This document shows, one piece after another, positions 27,385-36,681 of a DNA stretch of 64,000 nt. A program made the position numbers and the translations under genes. The notes under the pieces are model-generated. The model did not search any database. It was not told where the DNA came from and worked only from the letters and a program-made list of their open reading frames with translations. Origin of the DNA: Jejubacter sp036620675. Lineage in GTDB: Bacteria > Pseudomonadota > Gammaproteobacteria > Enterobacterales > Enterobacteriaceae. How positions within the stretch are numbered: position 1 is the stretch's first letter; each line of letters begins with the position of its first letter. The stretch lies in the NCBI GenBank assembly GCA_036620675.1, contig JAZHEE010000003.1. The stretch is one strand, 5' to 3'.

Positions 27385-27496
27385 GCTCTTTTCCACCTGT
27401 TCCACGATAGCGCCACCCCATAGGATGGGTTATTTCGTATAAAATAGCGTGTATCATAGAGGTTTTGTTCATCTGGAGCGACCAGGAGCCAGACGA

Positions 27497-28549
27497 TTGA
27501 GTAAAAACAAGCTCTCCAAAGGCCAGCAGCGGCGCGTAAAAGCCAACCATCAGCGTCGCCTTAAAAAAACGGAAAGCGTCGATTACGACGATAGCCTGTT
27601 TGGCGAACCGGGCGAAGGCCGGGTCATTAGCCGTTTTGGTATGCACGCCGACGTAGAAGCCGATGATGGTACGGTGCACCGTTGTAATATACGTCGAACA
27701 ATCCGCTCGCTGGTTACCGGAGATCGCGTGGTCTGGCGCCCTGGCAAGGAAGAAGGGCTCGGCACCAGCGTTAATGGCATTGTCGAGGCCGTACACGATC
27801 GCACCTCAGTGCTGACGCGTCCGGATTTTTACGACGGCGTGAAGCCCATTGCCGCGAATATCGATCAGATTGTCATCGTCTCGGCTATTCTTCCTGAGCT
27901 GTCGCTGAATATTATCGACCGCTATCTGGTGGCCTGCGAAACGCTGAACGTTGAACCGCTGATTGTGCTCAACAAAACCGACCTGCTGGACGATGAAGGA
28001 ATGGCCTTCGTTGAAGAGCAAATGACGATCTACCGTGATATAGGCTATCAGGTACTAATGGTCTCCAGCCTGCGTGAAGAAGGTCTGCAAGAGCTGGAAG
28101 CCGCGCTGACAGGGCGCGTCAGTATTTTCGCCGGGCAGTCCGGGGTGGGAAAATCCAGCCTGCTCAATGCACTGCTGGGGCTGAAAGAGGCCCGGATCCT
28201 GACCAACGATGTTTCCGATGTCTCGGGACTTGGTCAGCATACGACTACCGCTGCCCGCCTTTACCATTTTCCCCACGGCGGCGACGTAATCGACTCGCCA
28301 GGGGTACGTGAATTCGGCCTCTGGCACCTGGATCCGGAACAAATTACCCATGGTTTTGTCGAGTTTCATGCATATTTAGGCAGTTGCAAATACCGCGACT
28401 GCAAGCACGATACCGATCCCGGCTGTGCAATTCGCGCCGCCGTGGAGCGGGGTGAAATTGCGGAATCCCGCTTTGAGAATTACCACCGAATTCTGGAAAG
28501 CATGGCGCAGGTCAAAACCCGCAAAAGCTTTTCTGCAACCGGTGACTGA
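27497..28549 (+). CDS. rsgA: RsgA, ribosome small-subunit biogenesis GTPase
   Basis: Circularly permuted GTPase that checks late 30S maturation and releases RbfA. Start is TTG at 27497 (TTG AGT AAA AAC), eight bases after CAGGAG, giving 350 residues as in E. coli; an upstream in-frame ATG is not conserved. OB fold (about 40-105), G4 LNKTDLL, G1 GQSGVGKSSLLNALL, G3 DSPGVREF, then the zinc motif CKYRDCKHDTDPGC (about 300-313). It leads the rsgA-psd-mscM group. Confidence 0.97.
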   Translation: MSKNKLSKGQQRRVKANHQRRLKKTESVDYDDSLFGEPGEGRVISRFGMHADVEADDGTVHRCNIRRTIRSLVTGDRVVWRPGKEEGLGTSVNGIVEAVHDRTSVLTRPDFYDGVKPIAANIDQIVIVSAILPELSLNIIDRYLVACETLNVEPLIVLNKTDLLDDEGMAFVEEQMTIYRDIGYQVLMVSSLREEGLQELEAALTGRVSIFAGQSGVGKSSLLNALLGLKEARILTNDVSDVSGLGQHTTTAARLYHFPHGGDVIDSPGVREFGLWHLDPEQITHGFVEFHAYLGSCKYRDCKHDTDPGCAIRAAVERGEIAESRFENYHRILESMAQVKTRKSFSATGD

Positions 28550-28653
28550 CATTTTAACCGGGCGTCGCTACAATTCGCCCCCTTTTCTGCAATGCCCGCT
28601 CTTCTTGCCGATGAGCGGGGAAGGACTGACAAATCAGAGGCCTGGAGGCTACT

Positions 28654-29994
28654 TTGCTGAACGACATCAAGCTTTCGCTTCAATATATTCTGCCTAAACA
28701 ATGGCTCACGCGTCTGGCTGGCTGGGGCGCAAGCAAACGCGCTGGCTGGCTGACCAAACTGGTCATCGATCTGTTCGTTAAATATTACAAAGTGGATATG
28801 AAAGAGGCGCTGAAGCCGGATACCGCCAGCTACCGCACCTTTAATGACTTCTTCGTCCGTCCGCTGCGTGAAGAGGTTCGCCCGATCGATACCGACCCAG
28901 GCGTGCTGGTGATGCCGGCCGACGGCGTTATTAGTCAGTTAGGCGCGATAGAGCAGAATAAGTTGCTACAGGCTAAGGGTCATTACTACACCCTGGACGC
29001 CCTGCTGGCAGGCAACACCCAGATGGCGGATATGTTCCGCGACGGCAGCTTTGTAACGACCTACCTGTCGCCGCGCGATTATCACCGCGTGCATATGCCC
29101 TGCAACGGCATTCTGCGGGAGATGATCTACGTGCCGGGCGATCTGTTCTCGGTCAACCATTTGACCGCTCAAAACGTCCCTAACCTGTTCGCCCGTAACG
29201 AGCGCGTGATCTGCCTGTTCGATACCGAATTCGGCCCAATGGCGCAAATTCTGGTAGGTGCCACCATCGTCGGCAGTATTGAAACCGTGTGGGCAGGCAC
29301 CATTACGCCGCCGCGCGAGGGGATAATTAAGCGCTGGAGCTGGCCGGAAGGCGAAAGCGAAGGCAGCGTCGCGCTGCTGAAAGGCCAGGAAATGGGGCGC
29401 TTTAAGCTGGGCTCGACGGTCATTAACCTGTTTGCCCCAGGACAGGTCGAGCTGCTGGACTCGCTACGCAGCCTGTCGGCAACCCGAATCGGGCAGCCGC
29501 TGGCGCTTTCCGCCGATGCAGCCAAAGCAGCAACTGAGGCGAAAGCTGCCGAAGAGGCTAAAGCCGCCGCGGAAGCGAAGGCCGCCGAAGAAGCTAAAGC
29601 CGCCGCGGAAGCAAAGGCCGCCGAAGAGGCTAAAGCCGCCGCTGAGGCGAAGGCCGCCGAAGAAGCTAAAGCCGCCGCGGAAGCGAAGGCTGCCGAAGAA
29701 GCTAAAGCCGCCGCTGAGTCGAAGGCCGCCGAAGAGGCCAAAGCCGCCGAAGAAGCTAAAGCTGCCGCTGAGGCGAAGGCTGCCGAAGAGGCCAAAGCCG
29801 CCGCAGAAGCGAAGGCCGCCGCAGAAGCGAAGGCCGCCGAAGAAGCTAAAGCCGCCGCGGAAGCGAAGGCTGCCAAAAAATCCAAAACCGGAACCCAAGC
29901 GACCGCAGGCCGCTCTTCGGCACCGGCACAGGCGCCGGGCAGCTCTCAGGATGAGCAGCCTGCCTCCTCTGCCCGCGATAAAACTGAACGCTAA
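28654..29994 (+). CDS. psd: Phosphatidylserine decarboxylase proenzyme with a TolA-like repeat extension
   Basis: Makes phosphatidylethanolamine from phosphatidylserine at the inner membrane. The TTG start at 28654 follows CTGGAGG. The first about 285 residues align with E. coli Psd without gaps: D90 (MPADG), H147 (HRVHMPC) and the self-cleavage site G253-S254 in KLGST, where S254 becomes the pyruvoyl group. The E. coli protein is 322 residues; here it is 446. The surplus is a C-terminal tail of twenty hexads of the type AAEEAK/AAAEAK, residues 292-411, then a Ser/Pro-rich end. After cleavage the tail would belong to the small alpha subunit. It resembles the helical TolA domain II. Confidence 0.95.
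   Translation: MLNDIKLSLQYILPKQWLTRLAGWGASKRAGWLTKLVIDLFVKYYKVDMKEALKPDTASYRTFNDFFVRPLREEVRPIDTDPGVLVMPADGVISQLGAIEQNKLLQAKGHYYTLDALLAGNTQMADMFRDGSFVTTYLSPRDYHRVHMPCNGILREMIYVPGDLFSVNHLTAQNVPNLFARNERVICLFDTEFGPMAQILVGATIVGSIETVWAGTITPPREGIIKRWSWPEGESEGSVALLKGQEMGRFKLGSTVINLFAPGQVELLDSLRSLSATRIGQPLALSADAAKAATEAKAAEEAKAAAEAKAAEEAKAAAEAKAAEEAKAAAEAKAAEEAKAAAEAKAAEEAKAAAESKAAEEAKAAEEAKAAAEAKAAEEAKAAAEAKAAAEAKAAEEAKAAAEAKAAKKSKTGTQATAGRSSAPAQAPGSSQDEQPASSARDKTER
29527..29886 (+). repeat. In-frame tandem 18/36-bp repeat in psd
   Basis: Twenty consecutive 18-base units (360 bases) coding AA(E/A)EAK hexads, mostly alternating so that a 36-base higher-order unit is evident. Copies differ at silent sites (GAA/GAG, GCT/GCC/GCG), so the array is not very recent. 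Expansions in multiples of 18 keep the frame. Confidence 0.95.
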
Positions 29995-30022
29995 GCTCCG
30001 TCAGGGATAGAGGTAACGCGAC

Positions 30023-33000
30023 GTGCGCCTGTTAATGATATTTTTGCTGGCCTTTGGCCTGAGCATGGGGGCGCATGCCGCTACCGCCGTTCCTGACGAA
30101 AAACAGATTGTCCAGGAACTGGAACAGGCCAAAGCGGCCAAAAACCAGGCGGGGCAGACGGAAACGATTGATGCGCTCCAGTCGGCGTTAAACTCGCTGG
30201 AAGAACGTAAAAGTTCTCTGGAGCGTACTCGTCAGTATCAGCAGGTGATCGACAATCTCCCAACGTTGACCCGCACCCTGCGCCAGCAGCTCAGCAACCT
30301 TAGCGATGAAGCCCCGGCAATCAGCGCCAGTCTCTCTACTGACGCACTGAACCAGGAGATCCTCCAGGTCAGTAGTCAACTACTGGAAAAGAGCCGTCAG
30401 GCGCGTCTGGAACAGGAGCGCAATCGCGAAATAGCCGACTCCCTGGGCCAGCTTCCCCACCAGCAGACCGAAGCCCGCCGTCAGCTCAGCGAACTGGAGC
30501 GACGGCTGGATACCCAGACGACGGCCACCACGCCTCTGGGCCAGGCGCAACAGCTGGCAAGCCAGGCAGAAAGCGCGCGACTTAAAGCCCGGGTGGATGA
30601 GCTGGAGTTGGCCCAGCTTTCCGCCAGTAATCGCCAGGAGCTGGCGCGGCTGCGTGCTGAACTGGCCCAAAAGCAGGCGGTACAGTTGGATTCCCGACTC
30701 CAGGCGCTGCGTAATCATCTTAACGCTCAGCGCCAGCGTGAAGCGGAAAAAGCGCTGGAGAGTACCGAACTGCTGGCGGAAAACAGCGCCAACCTGCCGC
30801 CGGATATCGTGGCGCAGTTCCGCATTAACCGCGAACTCTCCCAGGCGCTGAATCAGCAGGCGCAGCGTATGGATCTGGTGGCTTCCCAGCAGCGCCAGGC
30901 CGCACACCAGACCCTGCAGGTTCGTCAGGCGCTGGACACCCTGCGCGAGCAGTCTCAGTGGCTCGGCGCCTCTAACGTCCTGGGCGAGGCGCTACGCGCC
31001 CAGGTGGCGCGTCTGCCGGAAATGCCCAAACCTCAGCAGCTGGATACCGAAATGGCGCAGCAGCGGGTACAGCGCCTGCGCTACGAAGACCGGCTCAATA
31101 AACAGGGTCAGCTGCGCCAGATTCAGCAGGCGGACGGCAGCCCCCTCACTGCCGAACAGCGGCAGATCCTGGACGCGCAGCTAAAAACCCAGCGCGAGCT
31201 GCTGAGCTCTCTGCTACAGGGCAGCGACAGCCTGATTCTTGATCTCACCAGGCTCAAGGTCGCCAACAGTCAGCTGGAAGAAGCGCTGAAAGAGATGAAC
31301 GAAGCGACCCACCGTTACCTGTTCTGGACCGCCGACGTCAGCCCGCTGGGACTCTCCTGGCCCATCAGCGTGTTGCAGGATCTACGGCGCCTGATTTCGC
31401 TGGATACCCTCAGCCAGTTAGGGAAGGCAAGCGCCATGATGCTGACCAGCCGCACCACCCTGCCGCCGCTGTTCTTCGCGCTGGTGCTGGTCGCCTTCAG
31501 CATCGGTTCCCGGCGCCACTTTACCGCCTTTCTGGAACGCTCCAGCGCCCGGGTGGGCAAAGTCACCCAGGATCACTTCTGGCTGACCATGCGTACCGTG
31601 TTCTGGTCGATTCTGGTGGCATCGCCGCTGCCGGTACTGTGGGCCACGCTCGGCTACGGCCTGCGCGAAGCCTGGCCCTACCCGCTGGCGGTCGCCATTG
31701 GCGAAGGGGTCACCGCCACCGTCCCCCTGCTCTGGGTGGTGATGATCTGCGCCACCTTCGCTCGCCCTAATGGGCTTTTTGTGGTGCACTTCGGCTGGCC
31801 ACGTCTCCAGGTGGGGCGGGCGATGCGCTACTACCTGATGAGCGTCGGCTTTATCGTGCCGCTGATTATGGCGCTTATCATGTTCGATAAGCTTAACGAT
31901 CGCGAGTTTTCCGCCTCGCTGGGGCGCCTGTGCTTTCTGTTAATCTGCGGCGCGCTGGCGATTGTCACCCTGAGTCTGAAACATGCCGGTCTGCCGCTCT
32001 ATCTGGATAAAGAGGGCAGCGGCGATAATCTGGTGAACCGCGTACTGTGGGGCATGCTGATCAGCGCCCCACTGCTGGCGATGATGGCGGCGGGCATCGG
32101 ATATCTGGCCACCGCCAAAGCGCTGTTGGCGCGCCTGGAAACATCGGTCGCTATCTGGTTCTTCCTGCTGGTTATCTACCATATTATCCGGCGCTGGATG
32201 CTGATTCAGCGCCGACGCCTGGCCTTTGACCGCGCCAAACAGCGCCGCGCCGAAATGCTGGCCCAGCGCGCCCGGGGCGAGGAAGATGCCATTCATCCAC
32301 ACAGCACCGAAGGGACGCAGGATATCGAAGAGCCGGTGGTGGATCTGGATACCATCAGCGCTCAGTCTCTGCGGCTGGTGCGTTCCGTACTGATGCTGAT
32401 AGCCCTGGTATCGGTGATCCTGCTGTGGTCTGAGATCCACTCTGCTTTTGGCTTCCTGGAAAATATCTCGCTGTGGGACGTCACCTCCACGGTCCAGGGC
32501 GTTGAGAGCGTGGAGCCAATTACCCTGGGCGCGGTGCTGATCGCCATTCTGATCTTTATCATCACCGCTCAGCTGGTGCGTAATCTTCCTGCGTTACTGG
32601 AGCTGGCGCTATTGCAGCACCTGAGCCTGACGCCGGGCACCGGCTACGCCATCACGACCGTCACCAAATATCTGCTGGTGTTGATTGGCGGTCTGGTGGG
32701 CTTCTCGATGATCGGCATCGAGTGGTCAAAGCTACAGTGGCTGGTGGCCGCGCTGGGTGTGGGTCTGGGTTTTGGTCTGCAGCAGATCTTCGCCAACCTG
32801 GTTTCCGGCCTGATCATCCTGTTTGAAAAACCGATCCGCATTGGCGATACCGTGACGATCCGCGAACTGACCGGCAGCATCACTAAGATCAACATCCGCG
32901 CCACCACCATCAGCGACTGGGATCGCAAAGAGATCATCGTGCCCAACCAGGCGTTTATTACCGAACAGTTCGTGAACTGGTCGCTTTCCGACGCAATTAC

Positions 33001-33349
33001 CCGCGTGGTGCTAACGGTACCAGCGCCGACGGATGCGAACAGCGAAGAAGTCACCGAACTGCTGGCCACCGCCGCCCACCGCTGTTCGCTGGTACTGGAT
33101 AACCCGGCTCCGGAGGTTTATCTGGTCGATCTGCAACAGGGCCTGCAAATCTTCGAACTGCGCATCTATGCCGCCGAGATGGGGCACCGGATGCCGCTGC
33201 GCCATGAAATTCATCAGTTGATCCTGCAGGGCTTCCGCGAACACGGAATCGATCTGCCGTTCCCGCCGTTCCAGGCGCGCCTTGAAACTCTGGGCGGCGC
33301 CCAGCGCACGATCTCTTCCGCCGGGCGCCGTAGCGCAGGGAGCCTGTAA
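30023..33349 (+). CDS. mscM: MscM (YjeP), mini-conductance mechanosensitive channel
   Basis: Large MscS-family inner-membrane channel that opens under osmotic downshock. 1108 residues (E. coli 1107) from a GTG at 30023, preceded by GAGGT. Signal peptide (MRLLMIFLLAFGLSMGAHA), a long coiled-coil periplasmic domain with many Gln/Glu/Arg heptads (about 25-450), several membrane helices (about 470-900), then the MscS core: pore helix GVGLGFGLQQIFANLVSG, the beta domain FEKPIRIGDTVTI and DRKEIIVPNQAFI. It follows psd by 28 bases, as in E. coli. Confidence 0.97.
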   Translation: MRLLMIFLLAFGLSMGAHAATAVPDEKQIVQELEQAKAAKNQAGQTETIDALQSALNSLEERKSSLERTRQYQQVIDNLPTLTRTLRQQLSNLSDEAPAISASLSTDALNQEILQVSSQLLEKSRQARLEQERNREIADSLGQLPHQQTEARRQLSELERRLDTQTTATTPLGQAQQLASQAESARLKARVDELELAQLSASNRQELARLRAELAQKQAVQLDSRLQALRNHLNAQRQREAEKALESTELLAENSANLPPDIVAQFRINRELSQALNQQAQRMDLVASQQRQAAHQTLQVRQALDTLREQSQWLGASNVLGEALRAQVARLPEMPKPQQLDTEMAQQRVQRLRYEDRLNKQGQLRQIQQADGSPLTAEQRQILDAQLKTQRELLSSLLQGSDSLILDLTRLKVANSQLEEALKEMNEATHRYLFWTADVSPLGLSWPISVLQDLRRLISLDTLSQLGKASAMMLTSRTTLPPLFFALVLVAFSIGSRRHFTAFLERSSARVGKVTQDHFWLTMRTVFWSILVASPLPVLWATLGYGLREAWPYPLAVAIGEGVTATVPLLWVVMICATFARPNGLFVVHFGWPRLQVGRAMRYYLMSVGFIVPLIMALIMFDKLNDREFSASLGRLCFLLICGALAIVTLSLKHAGLPLYLDKEGSGDNLVNRVLWGMLISAPLLAMMAAGIGYLATAKALLARLETSVAIWFFLLVIYHIIRRWMLIQRRRLAFDRAKQRRAEMLAQRARGEEDAIHPHSTEGTQDIEEPVVDLDTISAQSLRLVRSVLMLIALVSVILLWSEIHSAFGFLENISLWDVTSTVQGVESVEPITLGAVLIAILIFIITAQLVRNLPALLELALLQHLSLTPGTGYAITTVTKYLLVLIGGLVGFSMIGIEWSKLQWLVAALGVGLGFGLQQIFANLVSGLIILFEKPIRIGDTVTIRELTGSITKINIRATTISDWDRKEIIVPNQAFITEQFVNWSLSDAITRVVLTVPAPTDANSEEVTELLATAAHRCSLVLDNPAPEVYLVDLQQGLQIFELRIYAAEMGHRMPLRHEIHQLILQGFREHGIDLPFPPFQARLETLGGAQRTISSAGRRSAGSL

Positions 33350-33367
33350 GGCTCTCCGCTTCACCCG

Positions 33368-35086
33368 TTATTTTGCCGGTACGTCACTCACGACCGGCTC
33401 CATAGTTTCAGGATTAAGCGTTATCCAGTGGCCGCTTTTCTGATCCACGCCTGCATACCTTATCATCTTGCCGCGAGCCTTAATCACCATGGTGTCGTCA
33501 GCAAACTTCTGCCAGGCTTCACTAAGCCTGCGGACTTCATCGGGATGGCTGGCGGCAAGGTCACGGGTTTCCAGCGGATCCTGGCGCAGATTGAACAGCC
33601 CCCATGGGGCATCCCCGGCTTCCGGCCCGCGCTTCACCAGACGTCTTAGCTTCCAGTCGCCGTCTATCCAGGCGACCTGATTATGCAGCTCCACCCCAAT
33701 CTGGCGACGCGGCCCCTGAGCCTCTTCTCCGGTCAGATAGCGTTTAAAGCTCACCCCTACCATCGGCAGCGTGGGCTTATCCTTAATCTGGCGCCGGGGA
33801 TCGATCCCCGCCAAATCATAGAGCGTTGGCGCAACGTCATAGACCGCCATCGGAGTATGGCTGACGCTCCCCTGACGGGCTATCTGCGGCGCAGCGATAA
33901 TAAAATCGGTATTAATGCCGCCCTGGCCGCTGGTGGTCTTATGGTAACGGGCGTAGGGGGCATTACTGACATTCGCCCAGTGTGGGCCGTAAGAGACGAA
34001 AGAGCCTTTGCGCCCGATATTGTCATAGCTGTTATCGAACTGCTTCCAGTATTCCGGCTTCGAGCTGTAGTGGAATCCCGGCGCCGCATTAGCGCCGTTA
34101 TCAGTCAGAAACACCACGATGGTGTTTTTATCGCGTCCGGTCTGCTTTAATGTCGCCATCACCTTGCCGATCTGGGCGTCCATATTGGCAATCATCGCCG
34201 CATAAACCTGCATCACCTTCGCGGTATAGCGCTGCTGCTCTTTGCTCAGGCTGTTCCATTCCTTATCGAGATCGAGATCCGGCAATGGCGTCCTGTCGTT
34301 GATAATGCCCAGCGACTTCAGGCGGGCGAGACGCTGGCGATATACCGGCGCATAGCCCTCTTCATACTGGCCTTTAAATTTCTCTATCCACTCATCCGGC
34401 GCCTGCAGGGGATCGTGCGGCGCGGTAAAAGCCAGATAGCCAAAAAAGGGCTGGTCGCGCGGCGTTTCTTCAATCCAGCGACTCATCTGCCGCGCATAGG
34501 ATTCGCTCGAATAGAAATCCGATGCCAGCGTGGTACGTTTGCCGTCCAGAGTGTACCAGGTCTGGAAGGCTTCGCCGGTGCCCAATGGCATCGCATCGCT
34601 ATAGTGGCTGGCGCCGCCCCCCATCAACGCGAAAGCGTGGTCGAAACCGCGGTCGGTCGGCATCATGCCCGGCTGGTGTCCCAGATGCCACTTCCCCGTC
34701 ATCAGCGTGGCGTAACCGGCATCCTGAAAACGTTCCGCCATCGTGGTCACTCGCCGGGTCAGGTGTAGCTCATAGCCATCTTTCCCCATGGTATTCTGAT
34801 ACCACCACATTCCCCCCATACCCGCCTGCTGATTGGTATTTCCGGTCATTAGCATCGAGCGAGCCGGGGCCGACATCGGCGAAGTATAGTACTGGCTCAT
34901 TCGCAACCCCTGCTCGGCCAGGCGCTGCAGATTAGGGGTGGGGATCTCTCCACCGAAGGGGCTGATATCGGAATACCCCATATCATCGGCGACAATCAAC
35001 AACACGTTAGGACGTGCCGGTTCGGCACCGTGGGCGCTACCGGCCATCAGGCCACCAAGCGCCAGTGCGACAGCTGTCTTTCTCAC
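33368..35086 (-). CDS. atsA: Periplasmic arylsulfatase, serine type (AtsA-like)
   Basis: Hydrolyses aryl sulfate esters to release sulfate. The GTG at 35086, six bases after GGGAG, gives 572 residues with signal peptide MRKTAVALALGGLMAGSAHG; a GTG six codons earlier has no ribosome site. The sulfatase signature is SAPARSMLMTGN with the modified serine at position 72, as reported for Klebsiella AtsA. Metal-site segments are LIVADDMGYSD (about 30-40) and VFLTDNGANAAPG. Ser-type enzymes need conversion of this serine to formylglycine by a radical-SAM maturase, which is the next gene upstream (42-base gap). The pair lies between mscM and epmA, which are neighbours in E. coli. Confidence 0.9.
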   Translation of the reverse strand: MRKTAVALALGGLMAGSAHGAEPARPNVLLIVADDMGYSDISPFGGEIPTPNLQRLAEQGLRMSQYYTSPMSAPARSMLMTGNTNQQAGMGGMWWYQNTMGKDGYELHLTRRVTTMAERFQDAGYATLMTGKWHLGHQPGMMPTDRGFDHAFALMGGGASHYSDAMPLGTGEAFQTWYTLDGKRTTLASDFYSSESYARQMSRWIEETPRDQPFFGYLAFTAPHDPLQAPDEWIEKFKGQYEEGYAPVYRQRLARLKSLGIINDRTPLPDLDLDKEWNSLSKEQQRYTAKVMQVYAAMIANMDAQIGKVMATLKQTGRDKNTIVVFLTDNGANAAPGFHYSSKPEYWKQFDNSYDNIGRKGSFVSYGPHWANVSNAPYARYHKTTSGQGGINTDFIIAAPQIARQGSVSHTPMAVYDVAPTLYDLAGIDPRRQIKDKPTLPMVGVSFKRYLTGEEAQGPRRQIGVELHNQVAWIDGDWKLRRLVKRGPEAGDAPWGLFNLRQDPLETRDLAASHPDEVRRLSEAWQKFADDTMVIKARGKMIRYAGVDQKSGHWITLNPETMEPVVSDVPAK

Positions 35087-35128
35087 TGATTTCTCCCATG
35101 TCACTCTCAGAAGCGAACTGACCGGCGC

Positions 35129-36295
35129 TTACAGCGTGGCCCGCCAGCCATCGAACCCCGCCATATCACGCGGCCAGCGCCGCAGCGGAGTCATTAACTC
35201 GTTGAAGAAGCGGAAATATCCGGCGCACAAGGCATTCTGGCCGCGAGCATCGAGATGAGCGGGACATCCCCCCTGGCACAGCATACGCACGCTGCATCGC
35301 TGGCATTCCGGCCGCGTACTTTTACGGCGCCCGAAAGGCAGTTGGGTGGAAGCCTCCACCATCTCGGCCAGTGGACGGGAGCCATTCAGGCTCCCCAGCC
35401 GGTGTCTGTCATCGATCAGATGATCGCAGGCGTAGATCTGGCCGTCAGCCTCCAGCACCAGGTTGGTACCGCAGCGCGCCGAATGAACGCACACCGGACT
35501 GACGCCGGTAAAATATTGCGCCAGGGCATGCTCAATATTCATCACGAATACCCGACCAATATCGCGCCGCTTCTTCCAGCGCCGCAGAATCGTCACCATA
35601 AAGCGCCCCCAACCGTCGGCGCTAAGCTGGTAGCCCTGTTCGATTGCGTCGCCTTCCGCCATGAGCGGCTGAAACTGAAGCAGACGCGCCCCCAGCCCCA
35701 CCAGATGGTCATAGATCTCCCCTGCCCGCTCCACCACGCCGTTATGCACCACTACCAGCACATTGAACTCCACACCGTGCTGTTGCAGCAGGCGTACGCC
35801 ACGCAGCGCATCCTGATAGCTACCGTTACCACGCTTATCAGGCCGATGGCTATCCTGCAGCGGCGCGTCGCCGTCCAGACTGACGCCGATAATAAAGTCA
35901 TGCTGGCGAAATAACTGACACCAGGCTTCCGTCACCAGTGTCGCGTTAGTTTGCAGGCTATTACTGACAGTCACGCCCGGCGGGGCGTAGCGCTGCTGTA
36001 ACGCCAGCGCCCGTTTGTAGAAGCCGATACCCGCCATTAACGGCTCCCCTCCTTGCCAGACGAAGTTAATCTCCCGTACGCCCGGCGGCTGAGCTGCAAT
36101 ATACTGGCGAATAAAGTTTTCCAGCAGCGCATCATCCATTTTTCCCGGCGGCGTATCGCGTTGCGGATAGTAACAGTAGCGACAGGCCAGATTGCAGGAT
36201 GGCCCAACGGGTTTAATCAGCAGGTTAAAAGGAACGGCGGCACGCGGCGCCGTCTGAACCGGAATCTGATGCTGGCGCAGGGTGGAAATATTCAT
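35129..36295 (-). CDS. atsB: Anaerobic sulfatase-maturating enzyme (radical SAM, AtsB-like)
   Basis: Radical-SAM/SPASM enzyme that oxidises a serine or cysteine of sulfatases to formylglycine. 388 residues. The SAM cluster motif is C34-x3-C38-x2-C41 in GPSCNLACRYCYY. VWQGGEPLMAG and SLDGDAP are further family segments. The C-terminal SPASM region supplies cysteines for two auxiliary 4Fe-4S clusters: CVHSARCGTN, YACDH, and CQRCSVRMLCQGGCPAH. First gene of a two-gene operon with the sulfatase. Radical-SAM cysteines are complete, so it should be active. Known family; the symbol is by analogy with Klebsiella. Confidence 0.9.
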   Translation of the reverse strand: MNISTLRQHQIPVQTAPRAAVPFNLLIKPVGPSCNLACRYCYYPQRDTPPGKMDDALLENFIRQYIAAQPPGVREINFVWQGGEPLMAGIGFYKRALALQQRYAPPGVTVSNSLQTNATLVTEAWCQLFRQHDFIIGVSLDGDAPLQDSHRPDKRGNGSYQDALRGVRLLQQHGVEFNVLVVVHNGVVERAGEIYDHLVGLGARLLQFQPLMAEGDAIEQGYQLSADGWGRFMVTILRRWKKRRDIGRVFVMNIEHALAQYFTGVSPVCVHSARCGTNLVLEADGQIYACDHLIDDRHRLGSLNGSRPLAEMVEASTQLPFGRRKSTRPECQRCSVRMLCQGGCPAHLDARGQNALCAGYFRFFNELMTPLRRWPRDMAGFDGWRATL

Positions 36296-36628
36296 GGGCG
36301 AACGACCCTTTTATTTATGGCAGATCTCCGGGATATCCGTCGCAAAGACGCCAGACGTCCGTCAACCGGCAAATGAATAAAACATATTTCTCAGAAAGGA
36401 CTAAAGGATGAAAATATAGTGAAGCAAGAAATAAATAAAGAGCGATATGACAGGTAATTCAATAAACTGTGACCAATGCACGAACATTCCAACAAAAATA
36501 GTCACAAGAACATAACCACATGTGTAAAAAGGATTATTTTTTACAGGATTACATTAAAAATAATTCATAAGCCAGATAGAAAACGTATAAACAAGTTTCA
36601 TTCATTGAGTGACAAAATAAAATAGCGG
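36296..36628. other. AT-rich gap upstream of the sulfatase operon
   Basis: About 330 bases of low GC, in contrast to the GC-rich genes on either side. It should hold the atsBA promoter. I see no coding frame, no IS ends and no clear regulator site. AT-rich islands of this kind are often H-NS-bound and suggest an acquired insert, but that is inference. Confidence 0.45.
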
Positions 36629-36652
36629 CGCGGTTTCATATATTAAACCGCG
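36629..36652 (-). terminator. epmA terminator
   Basis: CGCGGTTT - CATATATT - AAACCGCG, followed on the minus strand by a short gap and TATTTTATTTTG. About 30 bases past the epmA stop. Confidence 0.6.
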
Positions 36653-36681
36653 ACGCAGTACGCCTGTAATAATATATAAAA

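Noticed and set aside
29169..29885. Alanine/serine-rich open frame antisense to psd
   Set aside because: Its composition is only the reverse reading of the hexad repeat; no ribosome site or homology.
31418..32440. Minus-strand frames inside mscM (31418-31789 and 31940-32440)
   Set aside because: Antisense to conserved membrane segments of MscM; no start signals or similarity.
35087..35104. Upstream GTG start for the sulfatase
   Set aside because: The GTG at 35086 has GGGAG at good spacing and gives Ser72 numbering as in Klebsiella AtsA; the upstream GTG has neither.
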